From CAIOTO01 sp040389165 (GTDB lineage: Bacteria > Pseudomonadota > Alphaproteobacteria > Paracaedibacterales > CAIOTO01), in NCBI GenBank assembly GCA_040389165.1, contig JAZKAK010000003.1, forward strand, positions 21,173 to 85,172: 64,000 nucleotides of DNA, written 5' to 3'. A model generated the notes under the pieces. It ran no database searches and was not told the origin of the DNA. It worked only from the letters and a program-made list of their open reading frames with translations. Position 1 is the stretch's first letter. The number at the start of each line of letters is the position of its first letter. Positions 16,776-25,823 of this stretch are shown piece after piece. The position numbers were made by a program, and so were the translations under genes.

Positions 16776-18800
16776 TTAAGACGCAACGCGCGCAGACCCC
16801 GATTGATAAATCTTGTACATCAACCAAGAAAACATACCAATACCCGCACATTCAACGATCATTTTTGGCAAAGTCATGAACAAGCGTTCATTCATGTGAT
16901 ACCCTTGCGACAAAGGAATCGCAATCAAGACGCCCATCAAAGCCGTACCAGCAATCACACCTGACGCATAAAGAACTCCTTTTTGCTCAGCTGCAGCTTG
17001 GTGTTCTTGTGGCAATAATTCACGTTTTTTCGTTGTATAATGCGCCAAAATTCCGCCAAGACAAAATGTCAAAATAGCGGCAGCTGGCATATACATACCA
17101 AAGGCAACGGCCAATACAGGCAGTGAATTTTTACTTCCTTTCGCCTTAAGGAAATGATCGCCAATAATAACGGCAACCCCAATGATGCCGCCAATGATAA
17201 TCATCACCCAATCAACGCCGCCTGCAAAAAGACCTTTTGTCAGTGTTGCCATCATTGTTGCTTGCGGTGCCTTTAGCGTTTGCGTCAAATCCATGCCTGC
17301 ACGTGGCACAACGTCGCCAAATCCATACGCATTAAATAAAAGCTCAAGCACCGGACCAACAACAATCGCACCACCCACAACACCAACAAGTAACATAAGC
17401 TGCTGTTTCCATGGTGTAGAACCAACCATCGACCCTGCTTTAAGATCTTGCATATTGTCACAGCTAAGTGACGCAGCAAGTGCAACGATCGAGGCAAACA
17501 AAATTGTCGCACCAGCAACAGAACCTGCATGTACAGAATTCACTGAAAAATCAACGTGCCCCATAAGAACAGCAAATAACATACCACCGAACAACAATAT
17601 ACCCGAGATCGTAATACCTGAGACCGGCAACAGGGTCGACCCAACAATACCCGTTAGATACGAAGCAACCGCCGCACAGCCAAATGCAATGGTAAGCGAT
17701 GCGACAACAGCAGCAACCGTTACCAAAAGACCATGCCCAAACGATAAATCAAGCGGTACTGAAAGCACGTTATAGAACATAATCAACAACGGAATCGCTA
17801 AAACAAGCGTCATTACACCTACATAGTTCATTGGTATATCACGCTCGACACGTGGCAAAGACGATATATCAACACCATTGCCCTTAAATGTATCAATGGA
17901 CGAACGAATAGCATCCATCATGATTTTGGAAAGAGAGAACATCCCCCACAAACCACCAATGATCATGGCCCCAACGCCCATCATCTTTACTTTTTTCCAA
18001 ATGGCAAATGCAGCAACCTGAGCGTCAGCTTCTGGCGCACCATAAAGCATTGCGTAAACAGGGACGCCAATACCCCACGTGATAAGGCTGCCAACAATAA
18101 TCGATACAGAAACACGAAGACCCACGATATAACCTGCACCTACCAGAACAGGCGACAATTCAAGACCCGTTCCAAAAGGAACCGAACCAAGTTTCGTCCA
18201 TGCTTGCACTTCGGATGTCAGCCACTTAGCGCCATCTTGAAAAAAACTGACAAGCCCTGCAAAAGCACCACCTGTAATAAGCACTCTTCCACTATTGGAT
18301 GCTTCTGCTGATTTCAATACAGCAGCCGTTGCAATACCTTCTGGATACGGTAAGTTTTGCTCAACAATCATACTGCGACGAAGTGGCACCGAAAAGGCTA
18401 CGCCTAAGAAGCCACCGATAATGGCAACAGAAAGCACTTCAAAATAATTAAAATGGTCCCAAAAACCAATCATAACAAGTGCTGGAATCGTAAAGGTAAC
18501 GCCCGCACTGACAACTTCACCAGCAGATGCAGTGGTTTGCACGATGTTATGCTCAAGGACGCTTGTTTTTTTCCAGAAACTTAAAAAGAGTATTGATAAA
18601 ACTGCTGCTGGAATAGACCCGGAGATCGTTCTACCGACTTTCAGTGCGACGTACGTGTTTGATGCACACAACACCATAGCGAGAATGAAACCAAGGACAA
18701 CGGCCTTCAGTGTCATTTCCGGTAAGGAACGATCGTTCTCTGCTGGGCTTGGCGCCTCAGCCATGGGGTCTGCATAAACTGTGTTGACCGATATGGCCAT
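16776..18800 (-). CDS. OPT-family oligopeptide transporter
   Basis: A 674-residue inner-membrane protein with about 15 hydrophobic segments. The N-terminal ASNTYVALKVGRTISGSIPAAV and LPYPEGIATAAVL segments are hallmarks of the bacterial OPT family, which imports oligopeptides or metal-chelate conjugates. The start is firm: AGGAGG (revcomp of 18806-18811) lies six bases upstream. A peptide importer fits an organism feeding on host peptides, alongside the tyrosine permease. The substrate cannot be assigned. Confidence 0.9.
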   Translation of the reverse strand: MAISVNTVYADPMAEAPSPAENDRSLPEMTLKAVVLGFILAMVLCASNTYVALKVGRTISGSIPAAVLSILFLSFWKKTSVLEHNIVQTTASAGEVVSAGVTFTIPALVMIGFWDHFNYFEVLSVAIIGGFLGVAFSVPLRRSMIVEQNLPYPEGIATAAVLKSAEASNSGRVLITGGAFAGLVSFFQDGAKWLTSEVQAWTKLGSVPFGTGLELSPVLVGAGYIVGLRVSVSIIVGSLITWGIGVPVYAMLYGAPEADAQVAAFAIWKKVKMMGVGAMIIGGLWGMFSLSKIMMDAIRSSIDTFKGNGVDISSLPRVERDIPMNYVGVMTLVLAIPLLIMFYNVLSVPLDLSFGHGLLVTVAAVVASLTIAFGCAAVASYLTGIVGSTLLPVSGITISGILLFGGMLFAVLMGHVDFSVNSVHAGSVAGATILFASIVALAASLSCDNMQDLKAGSMVGSTPWKQQLMLLVGVVGGAIVVGPVLELLFNAYGFGDVVPRAGMDLTQTLKAPQATMMATLTKGLFAGGVDWVMIIIGGIIGVAVIIGDHFLKAKGSKNSLPVLAVAFGMYMPAAAILTFCLGGILAHYTTKKRELLPQEHQAAAEQKGVLYASGVIAGTALMGVLIAIPLSQGYHMNERLFMTLPKMIVECAGIGMFSWLMYKIYQSGSARVAS

Positions 18801-19153
18801 ATAAACCTCCTATTCGCTAACATCAATTTCATAACTGAAAGTGATGAGTAATTTACGCTCAACTGAACGTATTATTTTTAGTGAGCAATGAGCTTAGCCA
18901 GCCGAGCTGTGCCACATCCATAGCTCAGACAATACACGTATTTCGTTCGATCATTTTTAAAAATCACACAATACGTTAAGTATATGTTAACGAGAAACAG
19001 GGTATTGTGCAAACTTATTAGGGAATACAGTGTACACCTTTTCCGCCTCTGTGCATTACCCGTCCCCTGACGTGATCCCGCTGTCCTTAAGTTAATACGT
19101 TTCTGCTATCGTCATGGCGCAGGAGTTATGATGATGCACCTCCTGTTATACGA
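18801..19153. other. Intergenic region, no gene seen
   Basis: Upstream region of the OPT gene, with its ribosome site and probably its promoter. From 19069 a fragment of the degenerate atcgtcatggcg repeat appears. Nothing codes convincingly. Confidence 0.45.
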
Positions 19154-19525
19154 ATGTCACAAAACCAAAATCATACACACCAATTTGCTGCGGCTTTTCA
19201 CTTGCGATACTTTGAACATAGTTCCAAAGCAGATAAAGAAATTCCCCTGATTGCTTTAAGACAAATTGCACAAACTCAGGGTCATCCAAAAGAGTTGGGT
19301 GCCATTAATATGCTTTGTGAGAGTAATAATACCATTTTCAGAAAAGTTTGAGTGATAGGAGATCGAAGCTCGAGGCGCGGAGTTTACTCATGTAAATGAG
19401 CACCGAGAGTCTGAAGAGACGACGCATCAATCAATCTTTAATGAAATTGGTATAACCTGGATGATCAACGTTTTGGCTATGAACTTAAACAGCTGCTTTT
19501 ACCTGATGAGCATCCTCTGAAATGA
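19154..19525 (+). pseudogene. Decayed small gene interrupted by a TAATACC repeat
   Basis: An open frame from 19154 runs about 57 codons (segments EIPLIALRQIAQTQG and ELGAINMLCE) and then enters a diverged copy of the 128-bp repeat at 19327, where it meets a TGA at 19349. Past the repeat, from 19454, the same frame resumes as NLDDQRFGYELKQLLLPDEH and ends at a TGA at 19523-19525. The matching frame on both sides suggests one gene split by the repeat. The first part faintly resembles HTH addiction-antidote proteins, but I would not name it. Confidence 0.4.
19327..19454 (-). repeat. TAATACC inverted-end repeat, diverged inverted copy
   Basis: Starts taataccattttc and ends gaaattggtata, the inverse ends of the family. 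The interior aligns throughout with the reverse complement of the copy at 2278, with many substitutions. It is an old copy compared with the near-identical trio. Confidence 0.7.
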
Positions 19526-19743
19526 AGCGCGGCGAGAATAATTTGAGTCTGCATTCGTCGTCACGAGAAAGCTTTAGCTAACGCTGATGAACAATAATTC
19601 CGGGAATTTTAAGTGTCGCTCATCAGACGCGGTGATCCAGAAAAACTCTGGATTGCCCCGCTCTTTTCAAGGGTTCGCAATGATGGGATATCAATTAAAA
19701 GGTGAGTACATACGTGAGCAGCGGAGAATTTCGCAGATTCTTG
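19526..19743. other. Short gap with a degenerate repeat fragment
   Basis: Carries a ggtgatccag ... ctggattgccccgc ... ttcgcaatgatggg stretch (about 19633-19686), another degenerate member of the interspersed palindrome class. No gene seen. Confidence 0.4.
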
Positions 19744-20610
19744 CTATAGAGCCGCCACAAACAACCCAGCCTCATCCGCCAACCGAATCACATCAACCAG
19801 ATCCAACACCTGCACACCGTCAGCCTCGATTGCGACACCAGACAAGCCAGCGTCACGCACCTGCGTAATCGTATCCACCCCGATCGTGGGCATATCGACC
19901 TGTTGACTTTGCCCGACCTTGCGCATCTTAACAAACACACCACCGCGTGCCCGCCCAAGGGCCTTCACATGCCCCAACAGAGCCGCTGTGCCCTCAATTG
20001 TCTCAATCCCTAGCACGCACCCATCATGCACAACAACCCCCTGCCCCACGTCAAATGGTGACAAGACATTCAATAGCGACACGCCATGTTCAATATCACG
20101 TTGATCAGCATCCGTCGGTGCACGTGCCGTCAAAACACCCGCAGATGCAAACAGATTCCCGACCAGCTCATGTGGTGGAATTACCTGATACCCCTCCGCT
20201 TCAAGCAAGGCGACAATGCCGCCTAACAAATGATTATCGCCCTTAACCGCATTTAGACCGAGCACCTTTAACCAGCGCGCGCCCACCCAATCCATTGATA
20301 AATCACGCAGCTTAGGTCGCGTCAAACCACCAGCCATCGTCACATCCGTGACATGCCACTGTTTAAAGAAATCAAGCACAGGCCCGATAACCCCCAACTT
20401 CACCCACAATACAGGAATATCAACAGACAAACGTTCAGGCAGATCGGTTGGGGTTTGCCCCTCAAACGCAACAACAACAAGTGGACGCACGTCTTTTTGC
20501 GTATCAATGATTTTATGCGGCAGATCACCACGGCCAGCAATTAGCGCAAGGGCATTATTCCGAGAGACATTATTCATAAGGAGATTATTCACAGGTTCAT
20601 TATTCTTCAT
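19744..20610 (-). CDS. lpxI: UDP-2,3-diacylglucosamine pyrophosphatase, LpxI type
   Basis: A 288-residue protein of the LpxI family, the alphaproteobacterial replacement for LpxH in lipid A synthesis, hydrolysing UDP-2,3-diacylglucosamine to lipid X and UMP. Typical segments are LALIAGRGDLPHKI (N-terminus), AGGLTRPKLRDL, and the C-terminal DMPTIGVDTI with GVAIEADGVQVLD. The ATG at 20610 overlaps the end of the preceding pseudouridine synthase gene (stop at 20600), suggesting coupling; an internal ATG at 20577 is the alternative. Its presence implies an LPS-bearing outer membrane. Confidence 0.85.
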   Translation of the reverse strand: MKNNEPVNNLLMNNVSRNNALALIAGRGDLPHKIIDTQKDVRPLVVVAFEGQTPTDLPERLSVDIPVLWVKLGVIGPVLDFFKQWHVTDVTMAGGLTRPKLRDLSMDWVGARWLKVLGLNAVKGDNHLLGGIVALLEAEGYQVIPPHELVGNLFASAGVLTARAPTDADQRDIEHGVSLLNVLSPFDVGQGVVVHDGCVLGIETIEGTAALLGHVKALGRARGGVFVKMRKVGQSQQVDMPTIGVDTITQVRDAGLSGVAIEADGVQVLDLVDVIRLADEAGLFVAAL

Positions 20611-21286
20611 AAACAATATTACAGTCTAAACATGTATCGATGATATGTTCTGGCAAAGGCGCCACCACGTGAATAGCCGGCTTTTTTTGATGATACGGAA
20701 TCGTAACAGCGCGCGCATGCAGATGCAAATAAGGCGGATCCCGTAGATCACGTACGCCATAGATTGCATCCCCCAAAATCGGAAATCCCATGGCTTGGCA
20801 ATGCACACGCAATTGATGCGTCCGCCCCGTAATGGGCGACAATTCAAGCAACGTTAGGCCAAAATCACCGCGGCTCAACACACGATATTCGGTGATTGCC
20901 TCTTGCCCATCAGGATCAACCTTCATCCACCAGCTGCGTTTATCGGTACTTTGTTTCGCAAGGGGGAAATCAATAACGCCTTCATCAGCATCGGGCGCTC
21001 CATTAACAACAGCCCAATACGTCTTCTTAATTTGCCCTGTTTGAAACAGATGGCCAAGATGCTTAAGCGCAACCCTATGACGCCCAAGCACTAAGCACCC
21101 ACTTGTCCCCGCATCAAGACGGTGCGCAAGTTGCGGGGGATTCGGCAAACCAAATGCATACTCTTTTAGAATTTCCTCTAAATTCGGCCCTTTCCCCATA
21201 CCACGATGCACGGCGATTCCGCTTGGTTTGTTAATTACTAGCAACATTGCATCTCTATGTAAGAGATTTTTCTCAAAATTAAACAT
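20600..21286 (-). CDS. RluA-family RNA pseudouridine synthase
   Basis: A 228-residue enzyme that isomerises uridine in RNA. The catalytic Asp motif is AHRLDAGTSGCLVLGRH (~residue 55), followed by ELSPITGRTHQLRVHC, both standard for RluA/RluC/RluD. There is no N-terminal S4 domain and the size is at the short end, so the target (rRNA or tRNA) is open. It overlaps lpxI by about 11 bases and they likely form one transcript. Confidence 0.85.
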   Translation of the reverse strand: MFNFEKNLLHRDAMLLVINKPSGIAVHRGMGKGPNLEEILKEYAFGLPNPPQLAHRLDAGTSGCLVLGRHRVALKHLGHLFQTGQIKKTYWAVVNGAPDADEGVIDFPLAKQSTDKRSWWMKVDPDGQEAITEYRVLSRGDFGLTLLELSPITGRTHQLRVHCQAMGFPILGDAIYGVRDLRDPPYLHLHARAVTIPYHQKKPAIHVVAPLPEHIIDTCLDCNIVYEE

Positions 21287-21533
21287 TCTTTTTATTGGTT
21301 TTATGGCATATTTAAGATACTATACCGCGTAATGCTTCAATTTGTAAGCAAACTAAAAGTATTTTTAAAGAAAAACACTTTTTTTCATAAAAATAAGGGT
21401 AAAACACTTGAAAAATAAAAAATAATACCTAAATAAACTATTAGAGTTGTTTTTTAAGTTTTTTACATAATTAAATTTAACCAACTCGGTTTTTTAGTGA
21501 AAACCAAAAATTTAAAAATTAAGAGAGGTAATT
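21287..21533. other. AT-rich divergent promoter region
   Basis: A very AT-rich 247 bp between the pseudouridine synthase gene (leftward) and the MarR gene (rightward). It must hold both promoters. A good AGAGAGG ribosome site precedes the MarR start. If the regulator is autoregulated, its operator would be here; I cannot identify a clear palindrome. Confidence 0.5.
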
Positions 21534-21983
21534 ATGAAAGAGTCCTATTTTGACGTTGTTGTGATGATTGAACGTTTGCATCGCCTATTTCTAGAGGTTG
21601 TCAAAGGTGAATTAGATCGACAAGAAAAACTTGATATAACCAACGTTCAGGCGTTGATCTTATATAATATCGGTAAAAACAGTCAGCTAACCGTTGGCGA
21701 GTTAACGAACCGTGGCTACTACCTTGGTTCAAATGTTTCTTATAATCTTCGCAAGATGGTTAAAAATGGTTATGTGAACCAAGTCCCATCTGCGCATGAT
21801 CGCAGATCAAGTCATGTGCGCTTAACACCGAAAGGCACCGAGCTCTATGGCAAGATCGATCAAGCGTTGGCAAAACAAACACAATTGTTTTCTAAGCAAT
21901 TGGGTACGTCGATTGACTTGGATGCTTTTGGCAAAACACTACGCGTATTTGAAAACTTTTGGACATCGATTATCGATCGCTAG
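21534..21983 (+). CDS. MarR-family transcriptional regulator (LdtR-like)
   Basis: A 149-residue winged-helix protein. The LTVGELTNRGYYLGSNVSYNLRKMVKNGYV helix-turn-helix (written in two parts: LTVGELTNRGYYLG, residues ~60-73, then SNVSYNLRKMVKNGYV) and the wing AHDRRSSHVRLTPKG are clear. Close relatives are conserved in alphaproteobacteria, where LdtR regulates cell-wall and stress genes. It stands alone between a 247-bp leader and a strong terminator. Ligand and targets unknown. Confidence 0.87.
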   Translation: MKESYFDVVVMIERLHRLFLEVVKGELDRQEKLDITNVQALILYNIGKNSQLTVGELTNRGYYLGSNVSYNLRKMVKNGYVNQVPSAHDRRSSHVRLTPKGTELYGKIDQALAKQTQLFSKQLGTSIDLDAFGKTLRVFENFWTSIIDR

Positions 21984-22003
21984 AAATTTCAATGAATTTA
22001 GCG

Positions 22004-22052
22004 TCTACTGCAGAACGGCCACGACTACGGCCTAACTGCGGTAGATTTTTTT
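22004..22052 (+). terminator. Rho-independent terminator after the MarR gene
   Basis: A 9-bp stem, tctactgcag pairing with ctgcggtaga, with an inner GGCC/GGCC pair, is followed by seven T residues. It starts 21 bp after the MarR stop codon. Confidence 0.85.
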
Positions 22053-22099
22053 ATATAGCCATTAATTTACAAGAACATTAACTTACAAGAAAAATAACG

Positions 22100-22441
22100 C
22101 TAAACGATTTTTATACGTAAACTATGTAGTCCCGTTTTAAATTCATCTGCCACGCTATTGTAAACAAGCTGATGCTGCTTTACGCGTGATAAACCATTCA
22201 ATATTTCTGCTGTAATTTCTAATGAAAAATGCGTCTCTAAGAGATCGCTAGTAGCATGCTTTTGATCACTCTGCCCGTGATCTATATCTTCTTGAATAAG
22301 CGTCTGTTGCAACTCCGTCACACCCTTATGCCCCTGATGCTGCGCTGATTCATCGACAAGCAACATATACGTTGGCGCCAATGCATTCGCTAGCAAATCA
22401 GACATGCGTGCTGCACGTGAATTAAACACGGTATAAGTCAT
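22100..22441 (-). CDS. bolA: BolA-family protein
   Basis: A 113-residue protein with the BolA fold signature. It has the DESAQHQGH region carrying the conserved His that can coordinate an Fe-S cluster with a monothiol glutaredoxin. The TDLLETHFSLEI-type segment (SDLLETHFSLEITAEI) follows, then the C-terminal SRVKQHQLVYNSVADEF, which is the most diagnostic. BolA proteins act in iron-sulfur handling and stress or morphology control. A ~25-residue insertion (GVTELQQTLIQEDIDHGQSD) sits before the last half. No glutaredoxin gene is adjacent. Confidence 0.87.
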   Translation of the reverse strand: MTYTVFNSRAARMSDLLANALAPTYMLLVDESAQHQGHKGVTELQQTLIQEDIDHGQSDQKHATSDLLETHFSLEITAEILNGLSRVKQHQLVYNSVADEFKTGLHSLRIKIV

Positions 22442-22514
22442 ATCATTTCCAAAAAAATGCCATCACGCTTCGACAAGACACGTAATGGCAAAAAAAATCT
22501 CACATTAAGCAGGT

Positions 22515-22615
22515 GTCCGCCGTCATTGCGAAAAAACCTATGACTTTTGTGGCAATCCATATACTTAAGACGGCCTGGATGGCCACGCCCTTCGGGCTCG
22601 CCATGACGGTAGAGT
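22515..22615. repeat. Degenerate hairpin repeat downstream of ald
   Basis: gtcattgcgaaaaaacctat ... ggatggccacgcccttcggg ... cgccatgacgg. The palindrome ggccacgcccttcgggctcgcc-type stem could terminate the leftward ald transcript. It is followed by a tiny duplication ggtagagttaac x2 (22609-22632). Confidence 0.5.
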
Positions 22616-22641
22616 TAACGGTAGAGTTAACGGAAATGCTA

Positions 22642-23793
22642 TTAGCTCGCGCGCTTCACAGCGACTTCGGCATTATCACACCCTAAAAATGTTTCCGCAT
22701 TCACATAAGGCATACCCAAATCATGTGCAACAGCTTCGTGTGTTACATGACCTAAACATACATTCAGACCGCGCATTAAATGAACATCATCTGATAATGC
22801 TTTTTTATAGCCTTTATCAGCTAACGCGAGCGCAAAGGGCAACGTTGCATTATTAAGCGCTAAAGCAGACGTACGTGCAACTGCACCTGGCATGTTGGTT
22901 ACGCAATAATGAATTACATTATCAACTGTATAGTGTGGATTATCATGCGTTGTCGGACGACTTGTCTCAAAACAACCACCTTGATCAATCGCCACGTCAA
23001 CCATAACAGATCCAGGACGCATCTTCTTAACCGTAGCAGCAGTCACCAATTTTGGCGCAGCAGCACCAACAACAAGAACAGCACCTACAACCAAATCAGC
23101 CTCAGTTACCAGCTTCTCAATAATAGCGAATGTCGGTACAACCGTTTTAAGGCGACCCTCAAACATAGCATCGAGTTCTTGCAAACGACGTGGGCTGCGA
23201 TCAACGATCGTCACGTCAGCACCCATACCAATCGCCATACGTGCTGCGTTTAGACCAACAACGCCGCCGCCCAAGATAACAACTTTGGATGGAAGAACGC
23301 CTGGTACACCGCCGAGCAAGACACCCATGCCGCCTTGGCCTTTTTCAAGCAACCAAGCGCCAACTTGAACGGACATACGCCCAGCAACTTCACTCATAGG
23401 CGCAAGCAAAGGCAATCCGCCACGTGAATCTGTTACTGTTTCATAGGCAATCGCAACACATTCAGATTTTGCAAGTGCTTTTGTTTGCTCAGGATCTGGA
23501 GCCAAATGAAGATACGTAAACAGAATTTGCTCTTTACGAAGCATTGCGCATTCACTTAATTGTGGCTCTTTAACCTTTATAATCATATCTGCTTTTGCAA
23601 ACACATCTGCTGCAGAGGGAAGAATCTGTGCGCCAACGGCCATGTAGTCTGCATCTGTAAAACCAATACCCAAACCCGCTTTTGTTTCCACAACAACAGT
23701 GTGTCCATGCCGCGTTAATTCATTAACAGATGACGGTACGAGGCCCACGCGATATTCATGATTCTTAATTTCTTTTGGTACGCCGATAATCAT
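22642..23793 (-). CDS. ald: Alanine dehydrogenase
   Basis: A 383-residue NAD-dependent enzyme interconverting L-alanine and pyruvate plus ammonia. The start MIIGVPKEIKNHEYRVGL is the family signature. The substrate-binding Lys segment IIKVKEPQ, the MSEVAGRMSVQVGA stretch and the NAD loop VVILGGGVVGLNAA (~residue 172) are intact. The C-terminus is slightly longer than the usual ~370. It could let the cell use host alanine as a carbon source, feeding pyruvate. Confidence 0.95.
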   Translation of the reverse strand: MIIGVPKEIKNHEYRVGLVPSSVNELTRHGHTVVVETKAGLGIGFTDADYMAVGAQILPSAADVFAKADMIIKVKEPQLSECAMLRKEQILFTYLHLAPDPEQTKALAKSECVAIAYETVTDSRGGLPLLAPMSEVAGRMSVQVGAWLLEKGQGGMGVLLGGVPGVLPSKVVILGGGVVGLNAARMAIGMGADVTIVDRSPRRLQELDAMFEGRLKTVVPTFAIIEKLVTEADLVVGAVLVVGAAAPKLVTAATVKKMRPGSVMVDVAIDQGGCFETSRPTTHDNPHYTVDNVIHYCVTNMPGAVARTSALALNNATLPFALALADKGYKKALSDDVHLMRGLNVCLGHVTHEAVAHDLGMPYVNAETFLGCDNAEVAVKRAS

Positions 23794-24040
23794 ATGATTA
23801 CAATTCCTTTTAAAGAGGTTGATTTACAAAAAAGTTGCCTTAACATATCACTGTCATTTTCATTTGTCGAATATCTTTTGATGAAAAAGTCGTTCTTTTT
23901 CGCTTTCATACGCATCGGATTTCAAAATGTGTACTTTTAGCTTTAAGATTTTGTCACAGAAATTCGTTTTTGAAACGAACTTTATGAGGCAAAAGACAAA
24001 GAGCAAAAATCAACAGTTTGAGATGTGATGGGCACAGCAA
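23794..24040. other. ald upstream region
   Basis: An AT-rich 247 bp between the patatin gene and ald, both leftward. It contains tcaaaatgtgtacttttagc followed by tttaagattttg (23922-23954), which closely resembles a stretch just upstream of pyk (59718-59749). No gene supported. Confidence 0.4.
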
Positions 24041-25297
24041 CTACGCAGCCTGCTCATCCATCGACTCAGCGACCACCATGCCTGCTTTAGGAAAGGGAAC
24101 CGTTACAATCTGAATGCCACCACTACTGTTTGGACAACTCATTTCAAGACTGCTGATTGGCTTTTTCAATAGCTCAAGTAATTTTGCGAAATCAGTACTT
24201 TCGTCTAAAAATGTATGTGTAAGTGAGATAAGTGTATGTATATTTTCTCTTGTATTATTATCTATTGCTGCATGTGCGGATGGAATGGTGGGGTCAAATC
24301 GCCAGTAAGCACCACCTTTTGTTCTAAAGTTTTGACACGCACGGGTCATGTGATCTTCTTCAGCATATTGATAAGCATCCCAAATTATTTCTGCCATAAT
24401 TTTTTCCCATCCGATAAAGCCAAGACCCTTGAGTGAATCATGTGATCTTGGTGTATCAGCAACACCTGTACCTAAAGAAACAACGTCAATATGTTCTGCT
24501 GTCTTAAAAAAATCGGCCACGATGTCATACCCCCGCATAGATGGATCACACGCACCTAATCCACCATCAATATATGAATATGATGGTAATTGCGCCATGG
24601 AAACCCCAGCTTCGGAAACAGGTTTAATGAGCGCAGGTGCAAAATAGGTCGGCATTGCGCCTGATGCCAGAATTGCATCTTTAGCCTTAAATACACGGAC
24701 TCCCCAACTCGACAACATTTCAACACGTTGCGTTTCTGTATTATTGACCATTAGAGCATGCGGACACACGGTTTGATCTGTCGTTGTCTTCGGGTCAATA
24801 TATTTATCACATACGATTCCCAGATTCGACGAAAGATACTTTGTCCCCATCCATCCATCCAATGACCATTGGTTTTTTTCAAAGAGCGTGCCGCTTTCAT
24901 TAATCAAAATTTCTGAACATTCTTTAGCTGAATACGCCTCATTTGTGCCGGGCTTTTTTGTTGACAGCAACGTTGTTAAAAGGCCACCAACAGAAGTTCC
25001 TATAATCGCATGAAATAATTCATGAGCTGGCTTACCTGTAGTCTCTTCCAGGCGCTGCAACATTGCTAGTGTAACCACACCGCGTATGCCGCCACCCTCT
25101 AATACCAAGACACGTGCATTTCTTTCTTCTACTACGCGCACAGAAGAACTTGATGGGATCAATGAAGTTGAAGACGTATCTAATGCTGATCTACCGTCCT
25201 GAGCCTGCGCACTGGTTAAAAGCAGAGTACACACAGCAGAGCACAACGATGCTTTTTTAAACGTTTTCCTTGAAAAATCACGTACGTATAAATTCAA
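24041..25297 (-). CDS. Exported patatin-like phospholipase
   Basis: A 418-residue patatin-domain lipid acyl hydrolase with a Ser/Asp dyad. The oxyanion motif is LVLEGGGIRGVV (~residue 69), the nucleophile elbow IIGTSVGGLLTT (~103) and the Asp motif YIDGGLGACDP (~242). The first ~32 residues form a signal peptide (basic RKTFKKAS, hydrophobic core, TSAQAQ), so the enzyme is exported. Patatins of intracellular bacteria are used against host membranes. That role here is inference; a periplasmic or outer-membrane lipase is the alternative. Confidence 0.88.
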   Translation of the reverse strand: MNLYVRDFSRKTFKKASLCSAVCTLLLTSAQAQDGRSALDTSSTSLIPSSSSVRVVEERNARVLVLEGGGIRGVVTLAMLQRLEETTGKPAHELFHAIIGTSVGGLLTTLLSTKKPGTNEAYSAKECSEILINESGTLFEKNQWSLDGWMGTKYLSSNLGIVCDKYIDPKTTTDQTVCPHALMVNNTETQRVEMLSSWGVRVFKAKDAILASGAMPTYFAPALIKPVSEAGVSMAQLPSYSYIDGGLGACDPSMRGYDIVADFFKTAEHIDVVSLGTGVADTPRSHDSLKGLGFIGWEKIMAEIIWDAYQYAEEDHMTRACQNFRTKGGAYWRFDPTIPSAHAAIDNNTRENIHTLISLTHTFLDESTDFAKLLELLKKPISSLEMSCPNSSGGIQIVTVPFPKAGMVVAESMDEQAA

Positions 25298-25463
25298 ATC
25301 CAGATACTTCTCCTTTTTAACGTAAACAGCGAAAACATAACGTTTTCATGAGTAAGCATACGTAAAAAGTATTAATAAAAAGTTAACACAAATGTATGAA
25401 ACGTAAAAGACAAGTATAAAACAAATACTAATTACGTGCGCGCGAATTTTAGCACTGACGCAG

Positions 25464-25626
25464 CATGCTACCCGTCACTTTTATTTTTCTTACTGTCATT
25501 CCCGCGGAGGCGGGGATCCAGGCTGTTTAGCTCTCCCCAAACTCACGGTTTTTAAAGGGGCTTTTCTGGATTCCCGCCTCCGCGGGAATGACAAGGGTGG
25601 AGTGACAAAAAGTGACGGGTAGCATG
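25464..25626 (-). mobile_element. MITE-like element, copy 3 (inverted)
   Basis: The same element as at 9890 and in the same orientation. It is flanked by ctgacgcag (25455-25463) and ctgacgcat (25627-25635), an 8-of-9 match as a decaying target duplication. It lies in the 526-bp gap between rnhB and the patatin gene; the rest of the gap holds a degenerate palindrome (below). Confidence 0.87.
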
Positions 25627-25689
25627 CTGACGCATAGGCAAATAATGAAGCAGATAGGAATATAGTGGTTCACATATAAAATTGCGTAT

Positions 25690-25790
25690 AAATTCACCAT
25701 CAACGAGCCTCGTAAGGCGTGGTGATCCAAGAAAACAGCCACCGGATGTTCATCTCCCTTCGGGATTCGCCATGACGATAGCAGGAACGT
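25690..25790. repeat. Degenerate interspersed palindromic repeat
   Basis: accatcaacgagcctcgtaa ... ggtgatccaagaaaacagcc ... gattcgccatgacgatagca. It matches in order the elements at 58909-59030 and 13768-13915. Confidence 0.5.
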
Positions 25791-25823
25791 CTATTTTGCG
25801 CGGAATGACCTGTAGGCAATAAA

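Noticed and set aside
17182..17775. Long 197-codon frame opposite the OPT transporter
   Set aside because: Antisense to a well-supported membrane protein gene; composition (Pro/Thr/Ala/Ile) is that of a reversed hydrophobic gene.
19154..19351. HigA-like antitoxin
   Set aside because: The IALRQIAQTQG stretch is suggestive only; there is no toxin partner and the frame is interrupted.
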